From Crambe crambe (taxonomy: Eukaryota > Porifera > Demospongiae > Poecilosclerida > Crambeidae), in assembly GCA_963924555.1 (NCBI GenBank), contig OZ004597.1, forward strand, positions 372,001 to 436,000: a DNA stretch of 64,000 nt, given 5' to 3'. A program made the position numbers and the translations under genes. The notes beneath the pieces were generated by a model. That model ran no database searches. It was not told where the DNA came from and worked only from the letters and a program-made list of their open reading frames with translations. Positions 38,186 through 49,300 of this stretch are shown here, in pieces (within the stretch, counting starts at the first letter, position 1; every line of letters begins with the position of its first letter).

Positions 38186-38270
38186 AGTAAGTATATAGCA
38201 TTTGTTTGTTGGTTGTTTTTTTAATCACAACAAGTAAGTACATAGCAGTTGTTGTTTTTTTTTTTAAATC
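38186..38270. repeat. Two-copy T-rich repeat abutting the Fanzor-like ORF
   Basis: Two imperfect copies of AGTAAGTAYATAGCA(T/G)TTG..(T)n..AATCA at 38186-38222 and 38232-38272. They mark the 5' edge of the Fanzor-like frame and may be the insertion or truncation point. Confidence 0.7.
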
Positions 38271-38894
38271 ATAAAGTTGGTCCTGAGCAAGGAGAGGAAG
38301 AAGTTTGGCATCAATGAGATAGAGTCTGAGTTGTCCTCGTTCTCGTGGAGAACGAATGACTCGGACAAGTACTATGAATACTTGATGGCAAAAGTGCGAG
38401 TTGACAGACTGACAAGAGATTTTTACAGAGAGAGTAGATGGAGAAATTGGAAATTTAGGATGTTCTGCAATAGAAGGAGCAGTGAGGACAGATTGTTGAA
38501 TAGAATAGCAGAAACATATGGTGATACATGCAAGATATATTACGGCAATTGGTCAAGGAATGATCAGATGCCAGGTTGCCATCCATCTCCAAACAAGGGA
38601 ATCAGGACTCTGCTGGCCAAGAGATTTGAAATCGTTGAAGTGGATGAATTCAGAACATCTGTGGTGTGCAACACGTGCACAAACCGTCTTGAAAGATATC
38701 GCAACAGAAGGGGAAGATTGTCTCATTCCAGACTTTGCTGCACTACCTGCAGACCCTCACTTGGAAAAGAGAGAAAGAAGAGGTTCGTGGACAGGGACAT
38801 AAATGCAGCCACTAACATCTTATGGGCTGGAATGTCTCATGAAAGGCCCATCTGTCTACGATCTCTCGGTCGGTGCCAGGGGGAAATTGAGTGA
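38268..38894 (+). pseudogene. Fanzor/TnpB-like RNA-guided nuclease fragment, 5'-truncated
   Basis: An open frame of about 208 codons with stop TGA at 38892 and no in-frame ATG near its 5' end (a stop at 38265 precedes it). The C-terminal half matches the Fanzor/TnpB RuvC-zinc-ribbon core: YGNWSRNDQMPG, PNKGIRTLLAKRFEIVEVDE, FRTSVVCNTC, then CTTC about 25 residues on (two CxxC pairs of the zinc ribbon), then RFVDRDINAATNI carrying the RuvC-III aspartate. The upstream portion (YYEYLMAKVRVDRLTRDFY..RWRNWKFR) fits the helical insert typical of Fanzor. The RuvC-I aspartate and the whole N-terminal lobe are missing, so this copy should not be an active nuclease alone. It lies between two M6PR-like genes. 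Confidence 0.75.
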
Positions 38895-39022
38895 CCCATC
38901 TCAGACAATATTCACCTGAGAGTTTATCGCCACAACTGACTGTGGTAGTTTAAGGGTTAACAACAATGAGAACCACACACTAGTACTTCTAGAACCAATA
39001 ATATTATAATTAGTAGTTAAGT
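38895..39022 (+). other. 3' flank of the Fanzor-like ORF with two small hairpins
   Basis: Just past the stop are two short stems: CTCAG (38900-38904) with CTGAG (38916-38920), and CCACA (38930-38934) with TGTGG (38941-38945). In Fanzor and TnpB systems the guide RNA scaffold comes from this 3' region. I cannot fold it reliably, so it stays a pointer. Confidence 0.25.
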
Positions 39023-40418
39023 CTATGATTTCAGTGGATCATATTCACCATCTTTTTTGCAGAGTCGGATGCATGGACTAAACGCAAATAAAGTGCCATC
39101 CTGCATAGGAATATAGTTTTACAGAATTCTATTAATTAGCTACAGTGGAACGTCGGGTTATCAGGTTTGATTTCACACCTTGGTTATCTGGAACCTCTTT
39201 GGAAATACATGCACTACAAGACTCCACTGTACTGTATACATGTAGCAGGAACTTTTTATGGAGTCAAATTTTTGTGTATTTCATGGTTTAATAATTATGG
39301 TTCACACTTTTAATTTTTGCAAAAAGCACAAAACTTTCCTCCCACAAAATTTCTGCTTATGTGGTATCCCACACAATAGTGATCTAGCTAGCTATAATTA
39401 TGGCTACAACTTAGCTACCTTAATGAGACCAGGAAGACTTTTCCAGAACGCTTTGTTAGGGATCATGTCCACTCCAGAGGCATTATACTGGACCCTCATT
39501 ATTATTATTCCCGTTACAAGATATACAACAACTCCAATAATGAGTCTGTAAAAATAAAGGTTTTATTATAATAGCTAATGGGTACATTATGTGAGACTCA
39601 CACTACTATGACCACTATGCCAATTACACCAGCTGCAACTGCTGCTGGTGCATTCCCCCCAGGGCAAACTTCACCTGAATACAAATGAAAAATCTGCAGA
39701 GGGACAAAGTTTTTTTTCCAGCTTTTTGTATCACTGAGCTAGCTATAGGCCAAAACTCACATATGTAAAAAATAAGTCAAAATCTCCTTCACTGACTAAC
39801 TCCGTTTCGGATTCACTTGCAGAAGTGCAATGAAGGAAGACATATACTTGCCTGTTACATAACATCAATTATGTTTCAAAAAATATAGAGGTCTTACCTT
39901 CCCCCAGGCCCTCTATAGAAAAGGTATGGTGTCCCATCTTCATCAATGTACATTTCCTCAGTCCCATTGGAAGCTATCGAAAATTGGAAGCTTGGATTGG
40001 TTGCAGATGTTTGACATGACTATGGGGGGAGGGGTTAGTAATAAATTGAAGTGGTAGCTAACTAGCTAAATAGCATACGTAAACATCACTGCAAAGTCCT
40101 TCATTGTAACTGTAGCAAGGATTGAAGGAATAGTAATCTCCTAGTTTATCCTCATACACATCTTTGAACCTAATGATGAACAAATAGAATGGAGTCATGG
40201 CTATAGCTAAATGGTATGAATCACCTTGGAGCATTAATTCCTGTTAGCCCAAACACTTCAGCACTTATTGTTCCTTTCCCTTCAGGATGTTCACAAACAC
40301 AGCTTGGCCTTCCTATCACTGAGGGGCAGGGCTCTCCACGTTGACAATTTGCAATGAGAGACAGGTAGCTAATGAAGATCAGTAATGCCACCAGAGAACT
40401 GCCTTGATATCTCAACAT
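39023..40418 (-). CDS. M6PR-like: Cation-dependent mannose-6-phosphate-receptor-like protein 2
   Basis: Paralogue of the gene at 36127 with the same exon plan. Exon 1 is 40418-40225 (ATG at 40418, signal peptide MLRYQGSSLVALLIFISYLS). Next are about 40170-40082 (FKDVYEDKLGDYYSFNPCY), about 40019-39905 (MYIDEDGTPYLFY), about 39850-39765 and about 39675-39605 (transmembrane start), about 39545-39425 (ending VDMIPNKAFWKSLPGLIK), and a final exon DGTLFAFSPCIRLCKKDGEY with stop TAG at 39023. Cysteine positions and the tail motif FWKSLPGLIKDG align with the first copy. It is a type I membrane receptor of the P-type-lectin fold, probably endosomal. The two genes are a tandem duplicate separated by the Fanzor-like insertion. 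Confidence 0.78.
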
Positions 40419-40589
40419 TCTTGTCAGTTTTATATACCTCCCCAAAACAAGAATTGTTGTTACAGAGGTCACATGATATACACTGATTATGATTATGACT
40501 ATGATGATGATGAATATTGGTTTAGATGTGTAACATGTTGACCATAAAGTAAGATAATGAATTTAATTTATAGCATGCAGATAGTATTA

Positions 40590-40690
40590 TCCTAAGGATG
40601 GCTAACAAAGGAGGAGAATTCTCTTGTGCTTTACATACAGATACTGAAGAGAGGGTGAGTTCAGCTATGTAGTTATGTGGCAGGTGGGGT
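40590..40690 (+). pseudogene. Duplicated copy of the CCDC14-like first exon
   Basis: Carries ATG at about 40599, the frame MANKGGEF..TDTEER, and a GTGAGT donor. It resembles 42425-42530, the first exon of the plus-strand gene beyond the BTB-kelch gene. The similarity covers roughly 100 bases, extends past the donor, and includes a matching ACCATAAAGT upstream. It may be a dead duplicate or an alternative first exon. Confidence 0.5.
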
Positions 40691-40714
40691 GGAGGCCTCC
40701 AGTTAGTAAGTATG

Positions 40715-42316
40715 TTAGAGTAAAATAGTGTTAGAGTATATTCTAGGATGGTTAAGAGACACCAATTCAATCCACTTTCCACCACAGGGAACAAATGTAA
40801 GAACATCACCTCCAGTTTGTACAGATTCCACTCCATTGGTTTCACCTCCCAAACAGTACAACCGTTCTCCCCAACTACAGCATGCCATACTTGCTCTTGG
40901 TGCTGGCAGAGGAGACACAAATGACCATTTCTTTGTTTCAAAACAGTACCTCTCAACAGAATTCAGTAGAGCATTTTCATTTCCGAAACCTCCAATAGCA
41001 TAAACATAATTTTTTAATAGTGCAACTCCGAAGTGATACCTGGAGATGGCCATGTTATCCAATTCATTCCATGCATCACAATAAGGGTCGTAAGTTTCAT
41101 GAGAACAAAGAGCTGTTCCATTGGCAGTATTCATTCCTCCAAGAATGTGTAGTCTCTTATTATGGGGAAAAAATTGAAAAAAGACTTTTGGACAGGAGCG
41201 GAGTTCAGTAAGACATTCCCAAATACCACTGCTGGGATCATAGTAACATATACCATATTTGGTGTCTGTAATCTCTCCACAGCCATAGATGCAATCGTCC
41301 AGAATACAGAACTTCATGTTGGAGCAATCGTGTGGCAATGTAATTTCATGTTCCCAGTCAGTGCCCAGAGCATTGGACTGGAGCTGTTGAGAAGCCAGCT
41401 CTGTAAATCTAGATATGATGAGGTTGATCTTGGTGAGGCTATCCCCAGCTATAGCATACATCCGCAACCCAATCACTCCTACCCAATGAAAGTGGTTACA
41501 TTTGGATAGGCTCCAAGTAGTGACCTTCCAAACACATTCATCCACACAATACTTCTCACATGTTTTCACCAATCCTTTATTATAACCTCCGACTACAACT
41601 ATGGACCTTAAAGGAGATTGATTTCTCACATGTGATTTTCCTGCTATCGAGTAGTGAATGTTTACTTGTTCCAACAGGGGTCCAAAAGTCTTCCTCACCC
41701 CTGGCTCAAGATTGGTTACAGTACCAGCATGGATCTTTTCAGAACTCAAGTCTAGATTACCAGAAGAATAAAGTGAACCTTTATCTGACCAGTCCATCTC
41801 CAAAAATTCCTGACTTTCCTTCACTTCTGTAAAATTCATCTGCATATACAACCATGCAGTGTTTTGCAATTTCATATTATGATAAATTCTGGCATACTTC
41901 CAAATGCCAGTGCAGTTTGAAGAGCTGAGTTGGTTAAGGAGATAATCGTGACAAATATCTCTTAAATGCACCAGTTGAAGCATATCAGATGCAGCATACA
42001 TATCAGTAATGATACTTGGATCCAAAGTGATCTCTCCAGTGTATACAAATTTCACAATGGACTGAAACATTGCTGCAGTAATACTATTCAATCCTATTTT
42101 CATGCTGTGACTCTCTTTCAAGTTTGAAGTGAAGAGAGCTCTAAAGTATTCGCTGGAAGCAGCAAAGATTGACTTGTGAATGGGAAATTCTTGATTTTCA
42201 ATGATGAGAATGCAGTCACAAAGCAGGTAGTTTCTTTCTCGAAGGGAATTGAAACCTTTAAGAATGGATGAAGCATGCTGTGGGTTATTGAGAGTCAGTT
42301 GGGTGAATCCTGGCAT
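40715..42316 (-). CDS. BTB-BACK-kelch protein (KLHL family)
   Basis: Intronless coding frame. From the ATG at 42316 (MPGFTQLTL) it gives 533 residues. The frame is open upstream to another ATG at 42370 (MVWRQNQ), but an acceptor-like TTTTTCCATAG one base before MPGF suggests a 5' UTR intron. BTB domain: RNYLLCDCILIIENQEFPIH, FAASSEYFRALFTSNLKES and FQSIVKFVYTGEI. A BACK domain follows, then six kelch blades with IVVGGYNKG, LHILGGMNT, YAIGGFGNE and YCLGGETNG. Family members are substrate adaptors of Cullin-3 ubiquitin ligases. The target is unknown; I cannot assign a specific KLHL orthologue. Confidence 0.82.
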   Translation of the reverse strand: MPGFTQLTLNNPQHASSILKGFNSLRERNYLLCDCILIIENQEFPIHKSIFAASSEYFRALFTSNLKESHSMKIGLNSITAAMFQSIVKFVYTGEITLDPSIITDMYAASDMLQLVHLRDICHDYLLNQLSSSNCTGIWKYARIYHNMKLQNTAWLYMQMNFTEVKESQEFLEMDWSDKGSLYSSGNLDLSSEKIHAGTVTNLEPGVRKTFGPLLEQVNIHYSIAGKSHVRNQSPLRSIVVVGGYNKGLVKTCEKYCVDECVWKVTTWSLSKCNHFHWVGVIGLRMYAIAGDSLTKINLIISRFTELASQQLQSNALGTDWEHEITLPHDCSNMKFCILDDCIYGCGEITDTKYGICYYDPSSGIWECLTELRSCPKVFFQFFPHNKRLHILGGMNTANGTALCSHETYDPYCDAWNELDNMAISRYHFGVALLKNYVYAIGGFGNENALLNSVERYCFETKKWSFVSPLPAPRASMACCSWGERLYCLGGETNGVESVQTGGDVLTFVPCGGKWIELVSLNHPRIYSNTILL

Positions 42317-42390
42317 CCTATGGAAAAAGGTACCATGGTGACATGCGCATTGATTTTGGCGCCAAACCATAAAGTTCAAAAGGTCGTAGC
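42317..42390. promoter_or_regulatory. Bidirectional promoter with a palindromic E2F-type site
   Basis: Only about 75 bases separate the divergent start codons of the KLHL-type and CCDC14-like genes. TTTGGCGCCAAA at 42355-42366 is a perfect palindrome matching the E2F/DP consensus (TTTSSCGC in both directions). A CATGCGCA motif lies at about 42343. If KLHL starts at the upstream ATG (42370) the site falls in its coding region. Confidence 0.55.
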
Positions 42391-45300
42391 TATGCAAAAA
42401 ATGACGCGAAAAGAAGGATTGACACTACCTCAACAGCTAAGCGAAGGAGGAAAATTCTCTTTGTACTCCACAGATACTGAAGAGAGGGTGAGTTCAGCTA
42501 GCTATGTGACAAGTAGAGCTTTTGGGTGGAGGTTCCCTTAAAATGGGGCCAACTTACAATCAAAATTGTCAGCTAGCAACCATGATAGGCTAAATGATAC
42601 AATACTTCACATACACACTAGCCAAGTCACTTACTGCTTTGATTGAAGAAAACAAGGTATGCTGAACTATTCTTTTAGTTTTATTTCTCAGACTGAAGTG
42701 CCGGGCCTATGATGTTGATACTTATAAATGTATTTCTTAGAATGAAGCTGTACTTGGCAAACTACCCTACCTAATAGTCCATGATGGATTCACTCCCACA
42801 CTGCAGTCATCAAAGTGCATTCTTTGCACATTCCATGTACATCCATACATACATCCCCCATGGTCCATTACTGGATTTAAGATTCTTTGAACCAATATTT
42901 GATGCACTGCATGCGTTATAATAGATTCTTTCTTTGGATAAAGGACTGGACAGGTGTACATCTGTGCTCAATACGCTGCTAGAACAAGGAAAAACCAGTG
43001 GTAAAATGAGTAAGTAACAATAGGGGAGCCCCTTTAATTTAGTGCATTATCAGTGATGATTATGATTCTCCAGTGAGAGGAAAACAAGAGATAGAATCCA
43101 AAAGAGGGAAGCTTTTCCCCAATAAACCAGGAACCAAGAGGGTTCTCAAGAATCCAGAATGGGGTAGAAAAGTAAGTTCATGGTTCTTTTTGTGCGATCA
43201 AAATTATAACTTTAACCTTAAACAGCAACCTGTTCAACCAGCTGCATGTTCTACTCCTAATGGGAAACCTAGTGGAATGCAGGCTAGACCTCAGCCTTAT
43301 GAATACAATGGTGTTGCTGAAAATTCTCCGAGAAAACAGCTCAGATTCAAGACTGTGCCAAGCAATCCCTCCATGTCACACACTGTGCATCAGAAAACAG
43401 CTAAGAATCAAACATCAACAACATCCATAGCAACTACCAAGCAAACTCAACGCTCAGCAGCCACTGACACTTCTCCACCTCCCCCTCCTCCATTCTTTCA
43501 TCCTTACTACCACCCTTATGGATTTCCCTTCCTTCCTCCTTACCCTTTCCCTTACTATCCTCACCCCTTTAACTGGCAGCAAGGCCCCATGGGGGTGGAG
43601 GAACACATCCCATTGACAGCCAAATCCCACAGAGGTCAAATGGAGGCTCTTGACCTTGCCACATTACACCAAAAGCACTACCAATTTCAAAGAGATGTGC
43701 TAAATCATCCGGCAGATTATTATCACAGGTACTACATGAATCTATTCCCAAAGATCCAAGCCCATGGACCCTCATTGGAAGACAAAGATTTCCCAAAACC
43801 CCCATCTGTTCTGAGGCATGATGAAGTCAAAACCCCAACACTGCCAGTGTCTTCTCTTCCAAAGCATGATGAAACCCAGGCTGATGATGGAACAAGGAAG
43901 GCTTGTCTGGAAACTGTTAACGATCTCCTCTGTGGAATGTTGAAATCCTGTGAAAAAAATGTCCACAAAATGCAAACGGAATGTGGTTAGTTGGTACACA
44001 TAACATGCATGGCATGGAGAACATGGCATTACCATCACATGACATGTACAGGAGAGCCTCATGTGGCAGTGCAGCTATCAGAATTGAAGCAATCACTGAG
44101 GCACTGTAAGGAGCAGGTCTCTCAACAGTGCCAAGCACTGGCTGCAAGTCAGAAGTTGGATAAACTAACGGAACCATCAGTGGCTGACTTACTTGCACAA
44201 GTTCAGGAACTTCAGCGCGAAAAAGTGGGTCTAGTTGAGTAAGTGGATACAGTTCTAATCTATACCCCTACAATAATGAGTAAGTTGATACTGTTCTATC
44301 TATACCCCTACAATAATGAGTAAGTGGATACTGTTCTATCTATACCCCTATGCATGGGATTACTGAAATGGGCCCTTCCCTCTCCCTAAATACAGTATGG
44401 CCATGATGGATGGTGGCCCAAGTATTTCTGGCCTTACAATTGTAAAATATCACAACAGGAGGATAAAGGAGTCATGTACAGCCTACTCTGAGGTCAAATT
44501 AATGTTGCATGGTCTGGAAAAGACAAAAGAAGAGCAAGACAAAGAATGTATGTTGGTGTGCACTCTTGATGATTATGCTATGCTATTTTGCTACTTTATT
44601 ATAGTGGAAGAGAAAAGACAAAAGACCTTATACCTACAAACTGAATTGGAAGCAGTCACAAAAAATCTCACTCAAACAGTAGACAGTCTAAAGTCTGTTA
44701 AAGAGGTCTGATTGTGCATTCAATATTGCCACCAGACTCACTATAATTAACACTACAGGAGCTTACAATTGCTAAGGGTGAACATTCTACAGGATTGGAA
44801 TTGAAAGCTAAGGTAACTGTTTTGTGTGACAAAATTCCACTACACTTATACATTTATAATAACTGCTAGAATGCAGTGCTGCAACAGCAGGCTAACTCGC
44901 TATATAAAGAGCTGAGTGAGACCAAGGAAGACAACTTGAAGCTTGTGGAGCAGGTGAATAAACTGAAGCATTCCCTCATAGTCAGCAGAGAGCAAGAGCA
45001 GATGATGAAAGTGACTTTGGAAGGGAAGAACCAACAGTTATTACAAGTTGAAGACCAATTCCTGTAAGTGAATTACATAAGCTCTTATGAATTCTAAGCT
45101 GATAAAGTGTTTGTTTTATGTGGTTATTTGTGTGGGACAGTGGACTCAGGCAATGTCTGGCATGTTTCCTATCAAAGATAAATGCATCCAGAAATTCTGT
45201 TCAAATGCCTGAAGTAGACTCATCTTACTCTGTCCCTGCTGATGCAGTTCAGAGGTTGAAATCGCTAGCTGATAATGGAAATATTATGGGGTGAGATATA

Positions 45301-45873
45301 GCTGCTACCAATGAGAACCCTAGCTCTAGCTGTACCCTAGCTCTAGCCGTACCCTAGCTCTAGCCGTACCCTAGCTCTAGCCGTACCCTAGCTCTACCTG
45401 TACACCCTAGCTCCAGCTGTACCCTAGCTCCAGCTGTACCTGTATTATAATTTCTCAGCTATCTATCTTCGTATACTGATAAAAGTGTGAATCAGATGGC
45501 AAGAACCCCAGAATCAGAACTCTTCACATTATCTGGACAAGATATGCTGCTGGACTCATCATCATCAGTGCAGATGAAGGTCATAACCCCTGTGTGCTTC
45601 ACCTCAAGCAACTCAGTGGATGAAAGCAGCACACTCATGGGATCATATTCAACAACCCCCTCTTGTAAGAGAGCTCACAGTCATAAACAGTTCCATAAGC
45701 GCAAGGCTCAGTCTTCAGTGGGTACAACCAGTGAAATGAACTCATCAGTAGGTGTCAAGAGTTCTAGAACTACAGCCAGTGAAATGGACTTTAGAAATGA
45801 CCTTGCAAGCTTAGACGCCAACATAGAGCGACTGCAAACACAACTCAAAGTTGCACTCCAACCATCTCAATGA
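42391..45873 (+). CDS. CCDC14-like: CCDC14-like centrosomal coiled-coil protein
   Basis: Multi-exon. Exon 1 is 42391-42489 (ATG at 42391 or 42400) with a GTGAGT donor. Then come short exons near 42617-42656, 42740-42815 and 42956-43007, and a long exon from about 43075 with one intron near 43170-43225, continuing to 43984. Coiled-coil exons between 44053 and 45063 follow, and the last exon is about 45485-45873. The middle is Pro/Tyr/Phe-rich (PPPPPPFFHPYYHPYGF); the second half is Gln/Glu/Lys/Leu heptads. The C-terminus (EMDFRNDLASLDANIERLQ) closely matches the CCDC14 ending as I remember it (DFRNGLAALDANIARLQ). CCDC14 sits at centriolar satellites and limits centriole duplication. The short 5' exons are tentative. 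AATAAA lies at 45952-45957. Confidence 0.6.
44225..44350. repeat. About 41-bp tandem repeat that copies a splice donor
   Basis: Roughly three copies of a unit with CTATACCCCTACAATAATGAGTAAG in a CCDC14-like intron. The unit begins with the donor itself (TGAGTAAGT), so donor-like sites recur at intervals downstream of the real exon end at about 44239. Confidence 0.8.
45305..45440. repeat. 17-18-bp minisatellite in a CCDC14-like intron
   Basis: Six to seven copies of a CTAGCTCTAGCCGTACC-type unit with small variations. Non-coding. Confidence 0.85.
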
Positions 45874-46305
45874 CATATAGGAGTTTACACATTTCTACAA
45901 GAATTATTTTTAGTATCCTTTTTTTCATTTTTTCTTACTGTACAGTGAATGAATAAAGCAATACTGGAAATGAGCAAATGCATGATTCAAGTTATTCGTG
46001 AATGGCAGAAAGCAAAAAAAAAAAAAAAAGTAAGACAAAAGATAACAAAAACCATTAAAACTGCATTCTAAATCAAAACTTAGCTAGTGATTATCAAGAA
46101 CAGGTGAATATCAGCAACAAAAATGACGAAAATGTAATTTAAGAGGATTCTTTATTACCAGTGAACTGAATGTGGTATGTACGGTGAAAAGAGAGAAAGA
46201 GATGCACTAAAATGTGGTGCGCAGTGGAAAGTTACTAGACTGAATAGACTTTACAAAACAGCTTGATTCCTACGATCCACTGAGGTATCATAGGACCCAC
46301 AAGGA
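45874..46305. other. Convergent 3' intergenic region
   Basis: Between the CCDC14-like stop and the ARID1 stop. It contains the CCDC14-like AATAAA (45952-45957), a poly(A) run at 46015-46029 and nothing else recognisable. Confidence 0.6.
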
Positions 46306-49300
46306 CTATAGTTTTCCAAACTCATAGAGCATATCCATTAGAATGCTAGACACTGAAGGCACCACATACTGTGATGTTGCGAGATAGAGGACACGGTCAC
46401 GATAGGGGAGGAAAGCAGTCCTATTGGCAGGCACTCTTGAGAGACAGTGTAAAGTGGTGGCTGCTCTGCGCAACATTGCAACCGATAGACTCGAAGGATC
46501 CAATTTACTATTTCCATCAACTGTTCCTTGATCGATGCACGACATGTGTTCGGCCATTTCCAGGCATTCTAGTAGCAATGACATCACCATTTTCTGCTGG
46601 CCAACCAGACGGCTGGAACACTCGTTACCCTGAGCAAGGTTCGAGAGAAGAACAAGAGCAAATTGCCTCACTACAGGGTGCTTCTTTTGCCCTATCATCT
46701 GCCCTAGTTGAGAGAATATCAAATCCAGTCTCATGAGAGGTGGAGTAGCCAGAATCAAGTCCACGTTCACTTCCGATATTGTCATTTTAGCAAGTGTCTC
46801 CACAACCAGTCTGCGAGGAGACTGAGAGTACACCCGTGAAGATTCTGGTAAGGGATCAACAGCCACTGACGACGGACAAACCAACCAGTGAAGCAGACCA
46901 TCAATAATCGGGAAAGAGATGTGCTCAGGAAAGATGGAGAGGTCTAACTGACCTGATATATTGGCAAGAATGACCAGGGTGTCTTCCCTGAGGGTATCCA
47001 GACAGCCCCACCACCAGTAGTCCTCTCCAGGAGGAAACTGCTGGTCGTCTACTTTCCTGACATCAAAGGTATTCTCTTCTGCATCGTCTGTGCTGTCTCC
47101 AGCTAACTGCTTCTTGTTCTTGGAGTGTATAAAATGATGGTGGTGAAGCATGAGCAGTTTCCCCAAGATGATCAGAACGCCAGAATGCTGACAAAATTCC
47201 ACATCGTTTCCAGGGACAAAGGTGAGGCTTCTCAAAATGTTGGAAATGCATCGACACCTACTTTCCAGCTGTTCTCTGGCAGGAGAAACGGACCACAGTG
47301 GAAGACTCTCCCGTCGATGTGTTTCACTCTCTTCTCTCAAGATGGGAGAATGAACAGGCTCCTTTTTATCAGGTGAGCTGGATGTTGACTTGCCCACCAA
47401 GCTGAACTCCAGATCTGGACTCTTGCGGAGACTCTCTCTCGGATTCATCAGATCATTGCGACTGGAGGAGTACTTCCTACTACCCTGGTCCTCACTTGCA
47501 CTCTCTCTCCTTCTCATTTCTCCAAAGAAATTTCGTTCTCGCCGCCTTGGACTGTGACTCAATCTCCCAAAGCGATGAAGGGGAATCTTGCTCAGCAGAG
47601 CCTCCCGTTGAAGCAGCACTGATACTGGCGTCTGGTCAACCCGCTGCAATAACAACTCTTGATCCAATTTCAAACGCTCGCTTTCGGGCATGATGTTCAA
47701 GTTGGTTCTCTTTTTGGGGAAAAAAATGTCCTCCATCGTTGGAATGCTAATATGAGACAGATCATCACTTTTCCCCAGCTTCATTTTCTTTGAATCAAAT
47801 AAACCAGCGATAGGTATCATCAGCCCATTACCTTCCATGGACTTTGTTGAGGTCTCACTTTTTAGCTCTTCCTCAGCAAGAACATCATAGTCCAATTGAC
47901 ATGCCTTTAGTAACGATTCTGTGGTGATATTATCCTTCTCCTTCACCATATCTTGACTCGGATCTTTTCCCTCGTGCCCAGAAAGGTATTTCTCAGTGTC
48001 CTCAAATTCTATGTCAAAGATGGCATTGAGAATAACCTTGAAGTGGTCCACAATGGTGTTGAGGAGGCTGTGGTGGTGTTTCAGGTTGAAATATCCATGC
48101 GTTGTCTCGTCATGGAGCAGGATTGTGAGGGTGTCAAGGGCCCATGTCGAGTCTGCAAGGATCCCCGACTTCAAAGACATCATCAGTCTCCACGGCTCCA
48201 CGTGACCTGGGGAAGAGAGATAAAAAATAATGTAGGTGATTATACAGGGCTGTAGTGTTGTATGTACACAGCAGGGGCACTACCTGATTGTCACAATGTA
48301 GGTGTGGACTGTAGTGTTGTATACAGGGCTGTAGCACACAGCAGGGGCACTATCTGATTGGTCACAATGTAGGTGTGCATTATTCAGAACATAAACCAGT
48401 TATAGTGTGGGTGTGCATTATTTGGAATATATAGGACTGTGGTGTTTCATGCACACAACAAGGGCACTACTAAGGATACAACCCTGATTGGTCAATCACT
48501 TGATAACTAAATTAAGCCTACAAGGAACTAACAGTGAGTTACTAGTAGGTCAACATGCACCCATAAACATGGTAGCACCCACAAATCCCAACTGTACACG
48601 TACATAACACACAAACACCAGGAACAGAGCCTAGACAGAGTTTCCCGCTTACTAGCACACTCACCACAGTTATAGCCATACAGTTTCCTCCTCTTTACCA
48701 GTTGAGGCTTAGTCCCTTCGACACAATTGCTCCAATTTGGATGATTTCTTTTGGCAGATTCTGTCAAGGCGAGTTCAGAAGTCTTATTTGCAGACATCTT
48801 GTTCTCAGAGGCTTCCAGGTGCCTCTGTTGAGGTTTAGGAGAAGAGCTTGCCTTGTCCCCATGTCCCTTTGAAGGATGGATACTCTTGTGTGGATGGTTC
48901 TGGTCCCACTGCATCTTCATGTGCTCGATTGGAGGCATGCTGGAACTGGAGGAAAGTCCTGGACTCATCCGTGAGCCAGCCTGTTGGTGCATTGCTGCCA
49001 AGCTTGCCTGTTGTTGTTGTTGTTGTTGTTGTTGATGATGCCTCATAGCATGCTGCTGCTGTTGCATTCGCTGGTGGTACATGTAAGATTGTTGGAGGTG
49101 GGGAGGGAGAGAAGATATCATTTGTCTTTGTTGTTGCTGTTGCTGTTGTTGTTGTTGTTGTTGCTGCTGCTGCTGTTGCCAGTGCCAATCGGAGGACATC
49201 CCAGGAGGGGTATTGTGGTATGGTGGTAAGTCTCTCATTCCTCCCATTGAGTGCATGAGGTGGGACTGGTGGTAGCCGTGGTAGTCCATGGGTGTTCGAT

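Noticed and set aside
38518-38802. Second ORF overlapping the Fanzor-like frame
   Set aside because: It is an out-of-frame shadow without recognisable motifs; the zinc-ribbon and RuvC motifs are all in the other frame.
43454-44198. Several minus-strand ORFs opposite the CCDC14-like exons
   Set aside because: They mirror proline-rich codons of the coding strand and show no domain or splice support.
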